Origin: Psychrobacillus sp. BL-248-WT-3
GTDB taxonomy: Bacteria; Bacillota; Bacilli; Bacillales_A; Planococcaceae
Length of the DNA stretch: 64,000 nucleotides
Assembly (NCBI RefSeq): GCF_012843435.1
Contig: NZ_JABAFC010000002.1
Location: forward strand, 1-64,000
Reading direction: 5' to 3'
Positions 53,974-63,175 of the stretch are shown piece after piece. Made by a program: the position numbers and the translations under genes. Numbering within the stretch: the first letter of the stretch is position 1; the number at the start of each line of letters is the position of its first letter. The notes below the pieces were generated by a model, which saw only the letters and a program-made list of their open reading frames with translations, had not been told where the DNA came from and did no database searches.

Positions 53974-54879
53974 GTGAATTCTGAAAAAACATCTAAATCA
54001 ATTGTATTACCGTTAATAGTTTCTATTGTTGCGATTTCGTTTGCAGCTATTTTTGTGAAATGGTCCAATGCACCAGCAACTATTTTAAGTATGTATCGAA
54101 TGATCCTAGCTAGCTTATTGCTTTTGCCAGTTGTCTGGATAAAAAGGAACGAATTTAAAAGAATTTCAAAAAGTGAATGGTACCTTTTGTTCTTCTCTGG
54201 AATGTTCTTAGCTTTGCATTTTGCTCTCTGGTTTGGCTCGTTGAAGCTAACTACTGTAGCAAGCTCAACGATAATACTAGCGCTCCAACCAATTATTGCT
54301 TTAATCGGTGGAATGATTTTGTTTAAAGAAAGAACTACTGCTAGTGCCCTGCTTACTATGGGAATTGCTGTTGTAGGTGCTGTTATGGTGGGCTGGGGAG
54401 ATTTTGGCCTTAGTAAAAGTGCCATATTAGGAGACATTCTTTCATTTTTAAGTGTCATTGCAGTAGTGGGGTATTTACTAATTGGTCAAAGTGCTGTAAA
54501 GAAAGTATCTCATTGGATTTATAGTTTCTGTGTATTTGGATTTGCTGCAGTCGCTTTAATTCTTTATAATGTTGTCACTTCGGTTCAATTAACAGGCTAT
54601 GATGCAAAGGAATGGGGGATTTTTGTTTTATTGGCTGTTGTTCCTACTATTTCACATCTTATAAATAACTGGCTTCTTAATTATGTAAATGCTACGACCA
54701 TTTCTATGAGTATTCTTGGAGAGCCTGTCGGAGCAACAATATTAGCTGTTATTATTCTAGGTGAACGTATAGTTGCTTGGCAGATAATCGGTGGCCTGAT
54801 AGTTTTAGTTGGAGTCTTCTTTTTCCTTATGCAACAAATCAGTGGATATAAGAAAATAAGTAAAGCAAAGGTGGGGTGA
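53974..54879 (+). CDS. EamA/DMT-family transporter
   Basis: 301 residues, ten helices in two EamA halves (IVSIVAISFAAIFVKWSNAPATILSMYRMILA; ISMSILGEPVGATILAVIILGERIVAWQIIGG with the P-x-E loop). Exports or imports small metabolites such as amino acids; substrate unknown. GTG start behind GGGG. Six bases before a second DMT gene; the two may form a heteromer or be a duplicated pair. Confidence 0.9.
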   Translation: MNSEKTSKSIVLPLIVSIVAISFAAIFVKWSNAPATILSMYRMILASLLLLPVVWIKRNEFKRISKSEWYLLFFSGMFLALHFALWFGSLKLTTVASSTIILALQPIIALIGGMILFKERTTASALLTMGIAVVGAVMVGWGDFGLSKSAILGDILSFLSVIAVVGYLLIGQSAVKKVSHWIYSFCVFGFAAVALILYNVVTSVQLTGYDAKEWGIFVLLAVVPTISHLINNWLLNYVNATTISMSILGEPVGATILAVIILGERIVAWQIIGGLIVLVGVFFFLMQQISGYKKISKAKVG

Positions 54880-54885
54880 GTTTAC

Positions 54886-55767
54886 ATGAATAACGCGGCG
54901 ATGCTAAAAATGACATTGTCCATGGCTATTTTTGGTTCAATCGGTTTTTTTACAGTAAAAACCGGTATTCCTGCTATAGAGCTAGTGTTTGTTCGCTGTA
55001 TTTGTGCAACCCTTTTCCTTGGTGCATTATGGTTAATCACTGGTCAGCATAAGACAGAAAAGTGGGGAAGAAGAGAAGTGGGCCAAACTCTTCTATGTGG
55101 CATCTTCTTAGTTTTCAATTGGGTATTCCTTTTCAAGGCTTTTGAGGTTACTTCTATTACGGTTGCTATAACCATATATAATTTGGCTCCGATATTTGTA
55201 TTGTTACTTGGAACCTTATTTTTGAAGGAGAGGATGACATGGACTTCTCTCATTGCAGTCCTAGTCTGCTTTCTTGGGAGTGTTATGATTGTCGGTATTA
55301 ACACTACTCAGTCATTCTCAGAATTTATGGGCTCGGGTTTTCTTTGGGCGCTTCTTGCTGCTCTTTGTTATGCAATGACTATGCTTCTTGGAAAAGGTGT
55401 TAACCAGTTAAGTGCATATGCAATGACTTTTTTGCAGACTTCAGTTGGAATAGTAATTCTGTTACCGTTCCTGCGGTTCCATGTATTTGAAGGATTAACT
55501 ACGGAAAACTGGATTTACATACTTGGTACGGGCTTGATACATACAGGTTTTGTTTATTATCTGTTTTTTGATAGTCTTAGAAAGCTAACCGCTGTAGTAA
55601 TTTCTGCTTTAGTATTTGTAGACCCGGTGGTAGCTATATTACTCGATACACTCATCTTAGATTTCCGTCCAACACTTGTCCAAGCTTTAGGGATATTCAT
55701 GATTTTCGGAGGAATTATTTATACACTTATTGAATCGAGTAAGAGGGATTCCACAGGATCGCATTAG
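54886..55767 (+). CDS. EamA/DMT-family transporter, second of a tandem pair
   Basis: 293 residues, ten helices. First half VKTGIPAIELVFVRCICATLFLGALWL and YNLAPIFVLLLGTLFLKERMTW; second half ISALVFVDPVVAILLDTLILDF. Diverged strongly from its upstream neighbour. GGGGTGAG lies before the ATG, within a 6-base gap, so co-transcribed. Confidence 0.9.
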   Translation: MNNAAMLKMTLSMAIFGSIGFFTVKTGIPAIELVFVRCICATLFLGALWLITGQHKTEKWGRREVGQTLLCGIFLVFNWVFLFKAFEVTSITVAITIYNLAPIFVLLLGTLFLKERMTWTSLIAVLVCFLGSVMIVGINTTQSFSEFMGSGFLWALLAALCYAMTMLLGKGVNQLSAYAMTFLQTSVGIVILLPFLRFHVFEGLTTENWIYILGTGLIHTGFVYYLFFDSLRKLTAVVISALVFVDPVVAILLDTLILDFRPTLVQALGIFMIFGGIIYTLIESSKRDSTGSH

Positions 55768-55778
55768 CCGAATATGCT

Positions 55779-55822
55779 AAAAGGTAGCTATGACTATGAA
55801 AAAGTCATTACTACCTTTTTTA
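55779..55822. terminator. Terminator between the EamA pair and the DHA2 pump
   Basis: AAAGGTAGCTATGACT and AGTCATTACTACCTTT pair with a small bulge; T run on the plus strand. Serves convergent genes. Confidence 0.82.
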
Positions 55823-55823
55823 T

Positions 55824-57440
55824 TTACCTTTGTAAGCTTCGTTTTCGGACAGGAGACAATATAAGGGTGGATATGATTATCAAAGCAGCTATAACAACCG
55901 CCGAATAGAATAGCCCTCCGTAGCCATCTTGTGCAGCTATTGTAGTCACTTGATTGATACTTTTTAAAAGAGTCTGTAGTAATGTTGGATCTTGTATTTG
56001 GTCTAACAATGGTGACATAGTTTCCTGGGAAATAATTTCCCCGTTTTTCAGCACTTGTTGTGAAAGGTTCTGAAACTCCTGGAGTCCTGCTTCACTAAGG
56101 TTTGCTTCTTGGATGTTTTCCTGTAATATTCTTGGGAAATCATTTTGAAAGATGGTTGGCATTTCGGTAAATCCTCTCGTAATAAATCCTGCATAAATAG
56201 TTGGAGCAATAGTCATTCCAATTTGTCTGCTTAAAGAGAGGGTTGCTAAGGCTGTGCCCTTGTCAGTATTTAGTTTTTCGGTTGCCAATATATTTAAAGG
56301 TGCTCCCAAAATTATACCCATTCCAAATCCAGCTACTGAAGACGCGATGATGAAATGCCACTTAGCTTCAATCCAAGTAGGGAACAATAGAAAACCAATG
56401 GCAGAAATAATACCAGATAAAAATACAGCTACAATCGGTCCTTTTTTATCGACTAACATACCACCCATCGCTGCGCCTAACCCAGCTGCTAATGCAAGAG
56501 GTGTCATCCAATACCCAGCGTTTTCTTGGGCTATCCCAAGCACTTGCTCAGAAAAGGCAGGGATAAAAATCATACCTGCTAATAGAGCTCCTGAAAACAT
56601 ACCGATTAACAAGGTTAATAAGTATGACGATTCGGATAGCAGACGAAACGGAAGGATGGGATCACCCCCACGTTTTTCTAATCTACTTTCATGGAATAAT
56701 AATAGAAGTAAAAGAACAATCCCTGCTAAGATATATCCATATACCTCTAACTCCAGCAAGCTCGTAAAGAAGTTGACTCCTTCAATATTAGTCAACCCAT
56801 ACATAATTCCGAGAATAGACAAGGAAAGTAAAGTAATTCCTAGTAAATCGAGTTTTCCAACTGCTGCATCCTTTGTTTCTTCTAGTTTTAAAAAACCAAG
56901 TATAACAAGAGCGATTGCAATAGGTATATTAATGAGAAACAAGAAATGCCAACTTCCTGTAAGGTCTAACAATACACTACCAAGATTGGGTCCTAATACT
57001 GCAGCAATACCATTCATCCCCCCTAGCATACCTAAAGCCTTACCTTGTTTTTCTACCGGCAGAGTGCTTAAAATATGAGAGCTTCCGATAATGAATATAC
57101 CGCCTCCACCTAAAGCTTGGATGAAACGGGCGATTAAATAAAAAGTGAAGTTAGGACTTAAGGCAACTAGCAAGGAACCAATCCCAAAAATGGCAATCTC
57201 CACAATGAAAAGCCGCTTGCGACCATAACGATCAGAGAGCTTTCCTACTATTGGTACGCTGATTGCAAGACCGAGAGTGTAGAGTGTTATTCCCCACGCC
57301 CCCCAGTTTGCATTAACCTCAAAAGAACTATTGATGGTTGTAAGAGCAGCACTGATAATCCCGTTATCAAGAGCAGCCATAAAAACACCAATAGAAAATA
57401 ATACGATTGCCCATGTTTGAGAAGTATTTTTTTCTGTCAT
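55824..57440 (-). CDS. MFS multidrug exporter, DHA2 family (EmrB/QacA-like)
   Basis: 538 residues, 14 helices. Motif A GKLSDRYGRKRLF; helix 5 motif C IAAVLGPNLGSVLLD; motif D1-like ALDNGIISAALTTI on helix 1. An external loop of about 100 residues rich in Gln lies near the end (LQENIQEANLSEAG...), as in QacA-type pumps. AGGAGGAAT lies before the ATG. The gene is divergent from the tubby-like gene; no adjacent regulator. Confidence 0.92.
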   Translation of the reverse strand: MTEKNTSQTWAIVLFSIGVFMAALDNGIISAALTTINSSFEVNANWGAWGITLYTLGLAISVPIVGKLSDRYGRKRLFIVEIAIFGIGSLLVALSPNFTFYLIARFIQALGGGGIFIIGSSHILSTLPVEKQGKALGMLGGMNGIAAVLGPNLGSVLLDLTGSWHFLFLINIPIAIALVILGFLKLEETKDAAVGKLDLLGITLLSLSILGIMYGLTNIEGVNFFTSLLELEVYGYILAGIVLLLLLLFHESRLEKRGGDPILPFRLLSESSYLLTLLIGMFSGALLAGMIFIPAFSEQVLGIAQENAGYWMTPLALAAGLGAAMGGMLVDKKGPIVAVFLSGIISAIGFLLFPTWIEAKWHFIIASSVAGFGMGIILGAPLNILATEKLNTDKGTALATLSLSRQIGMTIAPTIYAGFITRGFTEMPTIFQNDFPRILQENIQEANLSEAGLQEFQNLSQQVLKNGEIISQETMSPLLDQIQDPTLLQTLLKSINQVTTIAAQDGYGGLFYSAVVIAALIIISTLILSPVRKRSLQR

Positions 57441-57585
57441 ACCATTCCTCCTCTCTTTCTATTTGATATCTAACTTATTTATACAATATTTTACATTAGC
57501 GTTATATCTTTTGATAGCCTAAATAATATAGATATACGTATAAAAATGATATTATTAGAGCAACCATTCAAAGGAGAAAATAAAA

Positions 57586-58107
57586 ATGCCAACATATCAT
57601 TATACGCAGCCGTTAGAGATAGAAATTACCCCTAAAACCACAGTATACAAGGAAGATGGAAAGGAAATTTGCACTTTTCAACGGTATTACTCAAATAAAC
57701 TAAAGTGGTTCTTGGATAGAGCCATGGAATACCGTTACTTCCTTCGATATGACATATATGATTTAAATGATCAAGTTATTTTCACGTGTAAAAAGGTATC
57801 AAAGAAGGGAAGGGTATTTTTTCAAGCGTTTGATTATGAAACAAAAGAACACTTCACTATAACCTATGATAAATGGAAGGAACTAGTGGCGGACCTCTTA
57901 ATTCTTGGTAAGGATTTAAATATAGTAATTGAAAAGGAGCTTGAAGATTGGACGAGCTATGTTTGGGAAGGTAAAGAAATTGCTAGATGGAGAGCAAGGG
58001 TAGAGGGGGAGTTCTTGATAGAACTCGAAATTCATGAAGAATCTCCTATTCAAAATCCTGCTTTTTTTGTGGCTATTAGTCAATGTGCATTATATATCGG
58101 TAGTTAA
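57586..58107 (+). CDS. Tubby C-terminal/LURP-one-like domain protein
   Basis: 173 residues of alternating beta strands: TYHYTQPLEIEITPKTTVYKEDGKEICTFQRYY, FLRYDIYDLNDQVIFTCKKV, IARWRARVEGEFLIELEIHE. This is the pattern of bacterial tubby C-terminal-like (LURP-one) barrel proteins, thought to bind lipids at the membrane. Function unknown. AAAGGAGAAAAT lies before ATG. Confidence 0.7.
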   Translation: MPTYHYTQPLEIEITPKTTVYKEDGKEICTFQRYYSNKLKWFLDRAMEYRYFLRYDIYDLNDQVIFTCKKVSKKGRVFFQAFDYETKEHFTITYDKWKELVADLLILGKDLNIVIEKELEDWTSYVWEGKEIARWRARVEGEFLIELEIHEESPIQNPAFFVAISQCALYIGS

Positions 58108-58211
58108 TTTGTGTAGCTTTGCAGGTGTTTTTAGTAACCTCTGTAAAGCTTTTTTATATGTCTTAAGAAAAGTTATATTCTTTTACTTTTTCTACAAAAT
58201 GGGATATTCTA

Positions 58212-58237
58212 TAAATGTATCGTGCACGATGTATTTA
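58212..58237 (+). promoter_or_regulatory. Putative OhrR operator
   Basis: Imperfect 26-bp palindrome: TAAATGTATCGTG and CACGATGTATTTA (11 of 13 pairs match; the centre ATCGTGCACGAT is perfect). It lies 17 bases before the OhrR-like start and overlaps a likely -10 (TATAAA), so it should be an autoregulatory site. Confidence 0.55.
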
Positions 58238-58254
58238 TGCAAGGAGCGTTTGAC

Positions 58255-58698
58255 ATGAAGAAAGAGAAACCCTCTAAATTAGAGCAACAGCTATGTTTTG
58301 AGGTGTATAAGGCTTCCAGCAACTTTGCTAAGCTGTATGCAAAAACCTTAGAGTCTTATCATTTAACCTTTCCACAATATTTGGTTTTGTTAGCATTATG
58401 GGAAGAAGATCATTTGCTAACGAGGGATATTGGAAAACGATTGGAGTTAGGCATTGGTACATTAAACCCGATTATTAACCGAATGATTGATCGGGGATGG
58501 CTCGAAAAGAATCAATCTAATGAGGATAAAAGAGCTTATATTATTTCTTTAACTGACAGAGCTAAAAATGCAGAAAATGAAATTGAACAATCTATTTTAC
58601 AGAAAATTACTAGCTGTAACTTCCTAGACATGAATGCTATTACACTCATGTCCCAATTAAAAGAACTGAATACTTTTTTATCGAAAATGGAGGAATGA
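58255..58698 (+). CDS. ohrR: OhrR-like MarR-family organic-peroxide sensor
   Basis: 147 residues from ATG 58255 (AAGGAG 9 bases upstream); upstream in-frame ATGs lie within the operator. The winged helix is MarR type (LTRDIGKRLELGIGTLNPIINRMIDRGWLEKNQSNEDKRAYIISLTDRA). LEQQLCFEVYKAS places a cysteine at position 14, matching the redox-active C15 of B. subtilis OhrR. Oxidation by organic peroxides should release the repressor. It is followed by a glutathione peroxidase homologue rather than ohrA. Confidence 0.85.
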   Translation: MKKEKPSKLEQQLCFEVYKASSNFAKLYAKTLESYHLTFPQYLVLLALWEEDHLLTRDIGKRLELGIGTLNPIINRMIDRGWLEKNQSNEDKRAYIISLTDRAKNAENEIEQSILQKITSCNFLDMNAITLMSQLKELNTFLSKMEE

Positions 58699-58703
58699 TG
58701 AAA

Positions 58704-59180
58704 ATGAGTATTTATGACATTAAAGTACAAAAATCGGACGGAACGGAATATGACTTAAGTATGTACAAAGGAAAGCCAATGTTAATCGTTAACACGGCAA
58801 CTAAGTGTGGGCTTAGTAATCAGTTTGACAGCCTCGAAAATCTATATAAAAAGTATCAGGATGAGGGACTAGTAGTACTTGGTTTTCCATCCAATCAGTT
58901 TTTTCAAGAGCCTGGAAATGGAGCGGAAGCAGAACAGGCTTGTCGTATGAGCTACGGAGTAACCTTTCCCATGCATGAAATGGTAAAACTAAATGGCAGT
59001 GAGGCACATCCGTTATTTAAATACTTGACGACGCATACCAAAGGATTGCTTTCAAGCAAGATAAAATGGAACTTCACAAAATTTTTAATCGACAAAGACG
59101 GAAATATAGTTAAAAGATACGCACCAACTGACAATCCTAATGATTTTGAAGAAGACATAAAAAATATAATAAATGAATAA
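58704..59180 (+). CDS. Glutathione peroxidase-family thiol peroxidase (BsaA/Gpx)
   Basis: 158 residues from ATG 58704 (58695 and 58698 are in-frame alternatives). Peroxidatic C35 in NTATKCGLSNQ, then VLGFPSNQFFQEPG (the usual second Cys of FPCNQF is Ser) and KWNFTKFLID with the Trp/Asn of the catalytic tetrad. Reduces hydroperoxides, probably with thioredoxin-type donors. Directly behind the ohrR-like gene and so likely induced by organic peroxides. Confidence 0.92.
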   Translation: MSIYDIKVQKSDGTEYDLSMYKGKPMLIVNTATKCGLSNQFDSLENLYKKYQDEGLVVLGFPSNQFFQEPGNGAEAEQACRMSYGVTFPMHEMVKLNGSEAHPLFKYLTTHTKGLLSSKIKWNFTKFLIDKDGNIVKRYAPTDNPNDFEEDIKNIINE

Positions 59181-59182
59181 AG

Positions 59183-59218
59183 TAAAGGACCTGGATTGCC
59201 AAAGATCTAGGTCCTTTA
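59183..59218 (+). terminator. Terminator of the ohrR-gpx operon
   Basis: AAAGGACCTGGAT and ATCTAGGTCCTTT around TGCCAAAG. Confidence 0.85.
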
Positions 59219-59277
59219 TGTTTAAGTTTTAGGAAAAAAAGGAATAAAGAGAAAAAGAGACGAAATGGGGAAATAGC

Positions 59278-59637
59278 ATGGAGAGACTAACTGTAAAAGA
59301 ACAAACACTACTTGCCTATTACGTGTGCAATTTTCTGGAAAAGGGATCAGAAGGTAGCTTATCAAAAGCTTTGAAGGAAGGGTTAGGTGACCGACTCTCT
59401 ACCATTCAGGAGGAACTTACAAAAAAAGGTCTGTTGAGTAAAGAGGATAAAATGATAACAAATGAAGGAATTTTATACATGGATAACACTTTACACATCC
59501 AATCATATGCAACAGAAGGAAATAAACTAGCATACGTCAAAGATAGCTTACAAATAAATGAAATCGAGCTTTCGGAGCCCGCGTTAAAGCATTACATTCA
59601 TCAAAATATTGGAATTGAACAACCATCTATTCATTAA
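59278..59637 (+). CDS. Small helical protein of unknown function
   Basis: 119 residues, soluble and charged. The middle (KALKEGLGDRLSTIQEELTKKGLLSKEDKMITNEGILYMDN) looks like a winged-helix fold (helix, helix, GLL wing), so it may bind DNA or a partner, but no family is recognised. Single gene between two terminators; the ribosome site (GGGGAAATAGC) is modest. Confidence 0.6.
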   Translation: MERLTVKEQTLLAYYVCNFLEKGSEGSLSKALKEGLGDRLSTIQEELTKKGLLSKEDKMITNEGILYMDNTLHIQSYATEGNKLAYVKDSLQINEIELSEPALKHYIHQNIGIEQPSIH

Positions 59638-59641
59638 CCAT

Positions 59642-59679
59642 AAAATACGTCTGACTCTTTAGAGTCAGACGTATTTTAT
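59642..59679. terminator. Bidirectional terminator
   Basis: AAAATACGTCTGACTCT and AGAGTCAGACGTATTTT around TT; perfect 17-bp stem between convergent genes. Confidence 0.92.
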
Positions 59680-59684
59680 GTCCA

Positions 59685-60083
59685 CTATTGTCCAAAATGC
59701 TCAATATTACTTGCACTTAAATTATTCCCATCGGGATCTTTAAATCCAAAACCTCCTAGACCCTCCTCATTTACATTCAGTGGCCCAACCTCAACTTTAT
59801 TTTTCTTCAACCATTGATAAAAATCTTTTAACAAAGGCGTATAAAAGTCGATGATACTATGGATCACATTAGAGTGAGTGTTAGTAAAAAATAAAGGTCG
59901 AACTTCTTTTGTTTCTACTAAAAAAATAGTAGGAACTCCTTTCGTATGAAAGGAAAGCATGGCAGTCTTGTCTCCTTTAGATTCAACATGAACCCCGAGA
60001 ACAGTCATATAAAAATCCATGGAGCTCTCTAAATTACTGACGGGTATTTCTACAGTGGCGATACGAGAGATAAAGTGAGACAT
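59685..60083 (-). CDS. VOC-family (glyoxalase-like) protein
   Basis: 132 residues, one VOC module pair: RIATVEIPVSNLESSMDFYMTVLGVHVESKGDKTAML and GGFGFKDPDGNNLSASNIEHFGQ. Substrate unknown. The normal C-terminal metal Glu (DP-G-x-x-E) is replaced (DPDGNNLSAS), so enzymatic activity is doubtful. Confidence 0.82.
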   Translation of the reverse strand: MSHFISRIATVEIPVSNLESSMDFYMTVLGVHVESKGDKTAMLSFHTKGVPTIFLVETKEVRPLFFTNTHSNVIHSIIDFYTPLLKDFYQWLKKNKVEVGPLNVNEEGLGGFGFKDPDGNNLSASNIEHFGQ

Positions 60084-60334
60084 CTGCGTTAGACCTCCTA
60101 TAAAGAATATACGTACTAATATATTCTATTTTTACCCTTATTTTCCCTCTATAAATCTAATAAATTTTAGCATAATTTAAATAAAATATAATAAAAATGT
60201 AATAGTAAACTGTCCACTTTTAACTTGAAGCTTAATTTTAAATTAAATGAAAAGTATAAAATATTATTAGTAGATTGAAGGATTCTATGGTAAGATTTTT
60301 CCTGTGAAAAAATGAAAGTAAAGAAGGAATAAAC

Positions 60335-61726
60335 TTGGCAATTAGACAAAAGAAGGATTTAGGAGAAAAGCTAAGCTTATTTCATTTAACTTGGCCAATC
60401 TTTTTAGAAGTATTTTTGTTTATGTTAATGGGAATAGCAGACACTTTTATGTTAAGTGCAGTATCCGATAATGCTGTTTCAGGAGTTGGGGCAGCCAACC
60501 AATATATCCATATTGCGATATTAATCTTAGAGGTAGTAGGTAATGGTGCTGCTATCGTAGTTTCACAATATTTAGGTTCTAGAAGATATATAGAGGCCTC
60601 AAAGATTTCCGGTCTTGCCGTAACTTTAAATCTTGGTGTAGGAATTATTCTTAGTATTGGATTTGTCATATTTTCTAAAAGTATTATGGCTGGTATGAAC
60701 CTAGAGGGAGAGGTCCTTGAGTTTGCCAATCAATATTTGATGATTGTTGGCGGTGGTATTTTTCTTCAAGCATTGATTAATGCTTTGGCTGCCATTATCC
60801 GTGTACATGGTTATACAAAGCAAACCATGTTTGTTTCGCTAGGGATGAATATAATTCATGTCGTGGGTAACTATGCCTTAATCTTCGGTAAATTTGGCTT
60901 TCCTGAGCTAGGTGTACAAGGTGCTGCCATATCATCTGTAGTGAGTCGATTTATAGCGCTTCTTGTGTTCTTTTGGCTTCTATATCAAGTAATGGAGTAC
61001 CGTGTGCAAGTAAGCTACTATTTCACCATCTCTAAAGAGTATGTGGGAAAAATACTTAAAATAGGTTTACCTTCAGCTTTTGAACAAATTTTATATCAAG
61101 GCTGTCAAATCGTATTTTTATATTATGCGACTTATTTAGGAGCAGAAGCATTGGCTGCTAGGCAGTATGCTGTCAATATATCGATGTTTACGTATTTGTT
61201 TGCAGTCGCAATAGGTATGGGAACTGCAATAATTGTCGGGAGGTTTGTAGGGGCCAATGAAAAAGAGGAGGCCTATAAATCTGTTTGGTATAGTGTAAAA
61301 AGGGCATTTGTATTTACATTAGCAATGGTTGCTGTTGTAATCACGTTCCGTCATCCTTTGATGAGTTTATTCACCGATAACGAGGAAATTATTAAAATTG
61401 GAGCTTCTGTACTTGTCTTAAGCATCATACTTGAAACTGGTCGTACGTTGAATATAGTAATTATCAATTCGTTGCGTGCCGCCGGGGATGCAACCTTCCC
61501 GGTAATAATGGGCGCCTTATCTATGGTGATGATGAGCGTGCCGTTAGGATATTTATTTGTTTTTGTTCTTGATATGGGACTACCAGGAATTTGGTTAGCT
61601 ATAGCAGCAGATGAGTGGCTACGTGGAATTATCATGTTCTTTAGATGGAAGAGTAAAAAATGGGAAAAGTATGCGCTTGTTCATGAAAAAGAAGAGAACT
61701 CTGATTTAGACAGTCAGACAGTCTAA
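60335..61726 (+). CDS. MATE-family efflux transporter
   Basis: 463 residues, twelve helices in two bundles. WPIFLEVFLFMLMGIADTFMLSAVSDNAVSGVGAANQY opens the first; GLPSAFEQILYQGCQIVFLYYATYLGAEALAARQYAVN opens the second. Sodium- or proton-driven export of cationic compounds; substrate unknown. TTG start behind AAGAAGGAAT. Single gene. Confidence 0.92.
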   Translation: MAIRQKKDLGEKLSLFHLTWPIFLEVFLFMLMGIADTFMLSAVSDNAVSGVGAANQYIHIAILILEVVGNGAAIVVSQYLGSRRYIEASKISGLAVTLNLGVGIILSIGFVIFSKSIMAGMNLEGEVLEFANQYLMIVGGGIFLQALINALAAIIRVHGYTKQTMFVSLGMNIIHVVGNYALIFGKFGFPELGVQGAAISSVVSRFIALLVFFWLLYQVMEYRVQVSYYFTISKEYVGKILKIGLPSAFEQILYQGCQIVFLYYATYLGAEALAARQYAVNISMFTYLFAVAIGMGTAIIVGRFVGANEKEEAYKSVWYSVKRAFVFTLAMVAVVITFRHPLMSLFTDNEEIIKIGASVLVLSIILETGRTLNIVIINSLRAAGDATFPVIMGALSMVMMSVPLGYLFVFVLDMGLPGIWLAIAADEWLRGIIMFFRWKSKKWEKYALVHEKEENSDLDSQTV

Positions 61727-61743
61727 TGTTTAGCTGTCAGATT

Positions 61744-61778
61744 AAAAACCATCGACAGCTAAATGTCGATGGTTTTTC
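61744..61778. terminator. Terminator after the MATE gene
   Basis: AAAAACCATCGACA and TGTCGATGGTTTTT around GCTAAA; an alternative stem uses the upstream AGCTGTC. Serves both convergent genes. Confidence 0.85.
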
Positions 61779-61795
61779 TGTTACTTAGAAGATAA

Positions 61796-62974
61796 TTATA
61801 GAACGAAGGAATTAAACTTTAGCTTCTTTAATTGTTCGATGGCTCTTTTTAGTATTTCTACATTTTGAACCAATGCAATTCGTACATAGTCAGCTCCTGC
61901 TGAACCAAAGACAGTACCTGGAACCATCACCACACCAGTTTGATCGATTGCCTCGAAGACAAATTCCTTATCTGAGATTTCATAAGGGTACTTAGCCCAA
62001 ACGAACATGCCACCATTAGAGGGTGCTACATTCCATCCAAGTTCTCTTAATCCATCCATAACTACTCTGTGTCTTTCAGAGAAGGTTTTGCGTAGTGATT
62101 CCGTAATTTCCTCAGCGTGATTAAGAGCAACAATTCCTGCCTCTTGAATTGGACCGTAAATGCCAAAGTCTAAATTAGATTTTAATTGTTTCATAATACC
62201 GATCATTTCCGAATTTCCAGCGATATAAGCTATCCGGGTTCCTGCCAAACTAAAGCTCTTAGATAAGGAGTTAATCTCCATGCCTACTTCAAGAGCACCA
62301 GGTGTTGAAAGAAAGCTACAAGGAGAGTCTCCAGTAAAGTAAAATTCAGAGTATGCTGCATCGTGTAGAATAATGACATTATATGTATTAGCAAAAGCAA
62401 CTACCTGTTGGAAAAACTCCTCGCTTGGCATAGCAGGTACCGGGTTTCCAGGTAAATTTAATATCATTAGTTTGGCTTTTTGAGCTATTTCTGTTGGAAT
62501 TGCACCTAGATCAGGTAAGTAGTCATTCTCTTCTAGAAGGTCCATATAGTAAGGCTCTGCTCCTGCTAATTTTATACCGGCATCATACGCAACATATCCA
62601 GGGTTGGTCGTTAGAATGATATCCCCCTCATCACAAAAGGCTAGAGGTAAATGGACTAGTCCCTCCTGAGAGCCCATCGTTTGGACAATTTCAGTCTCGG
62701 GATTTAGTGAAACATTACAGCGTCGCTGATAGTAATTAGCCACTGCCTCATAAAAACGCTTCGTTCCACTTAATGTATAGCCATAAGAATCTGCTGAAAA
62801 GCTCAAATCAGATAGTACTTTCCTAGCCGCCTCACTTGGCGGGATGTCAGGACTGCCTAGGCTAAGGTCATATAGCTCGAATCCGGATTCTTTTTTTCTG
62901 GCTGCCGCTGCTTTTAAGTCACCAAAGATTGCTGGCTCAAATAAGGACATTTTAGTAGAAGGTTGAATGATCAA
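61796..62974 (-). CDS. PLP-dependent aminotransferase, class I/II
   Basis: About 392 residues from TTG 62974 (AAGGGAG 8 bases upstream; GTG 62983 overlaps that site). Fold type I: SLGSPDIPPSEAARKVL, tyrosine in NPGYVAYDAG, NLPGNPVPAMPS, HDAAYSEFYF, and the PLP lysine in EINSLSKSFSLAGTRIAY. The C-terminal Arg (DYVRIALVQN) binds the substrate carboxylate. Close in plan to LL-diaminopimelate or alanine-type aminotransferases of Bacillus; the substrate is not clear. Confidence 0.88.
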   Translation of the reverse strand: MIIQPSTKMSLFEPAIFGDLKAAAARKKESGFELYDLSLGSPDIPPSEAARKVLSDLSFSADSYGYTLSGTKRFYEAVANYYQRRCNVSLNPETEIVQTMGSQEGLVHLPLAFCDEGDIILTTNPGYVAYDAGIKLAGAEPYYMDLLEENDYLPDLGAIPTEIAQKAKLMILNLPGNPVPAMPSEEFFQQVVAFANTYNVIILHDAAYSEFYFTGDSPCSFLSTPGALEVGMEINSLSKSFSLAGTRIAYIAGNSEMIGIMKQLKSNLDFGIYGPIQEAGIVALNHAEEITESLRKTFSERHRVVMDGLRELGWNVAPSNGGMFVWAKYPYEISDKEFVFEAIDQTGVVMVPGTVFGSAGADYVRIALVQNVEILKRAIEQLKKLKFNSFVL

Positions 62975-63143
62975 TGAAAGCACTCCCTTGCAAACAATTA
63001 ATAAATTTTATGTATCATCATAACACAAATTATATTAATATTGAGAAAAATATAAGATATTGTTTTGTAATGGGGAGTAAAAGCCATAAACAGAGCTTTA
63101 TTTAATCATCAAATATTTTTACGTAGTACATTTTATAAAAAAA

Positions 63144-63162
63144 GAAGGCTGTTGCCAGCCCC
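63144..63162 (-). terminator. Terminator of the ABC exporter operon
   Basis: On the minus strand GGCTGGCAACAGCC is followed by TTCTTTTTTT. It ends the operon that enters from the right edge. Confidence 0.75.
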
Positions 63163-63175
63163 CTAAAAGTAGTAT

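Noticed and set aside
56254-57078. 274-codon plus-strand frame opposite the second DHA2 pump
   Set aside because: Low-complexity Pro/Lys/Ser/Ile shadow of a well-supported transporter gene.
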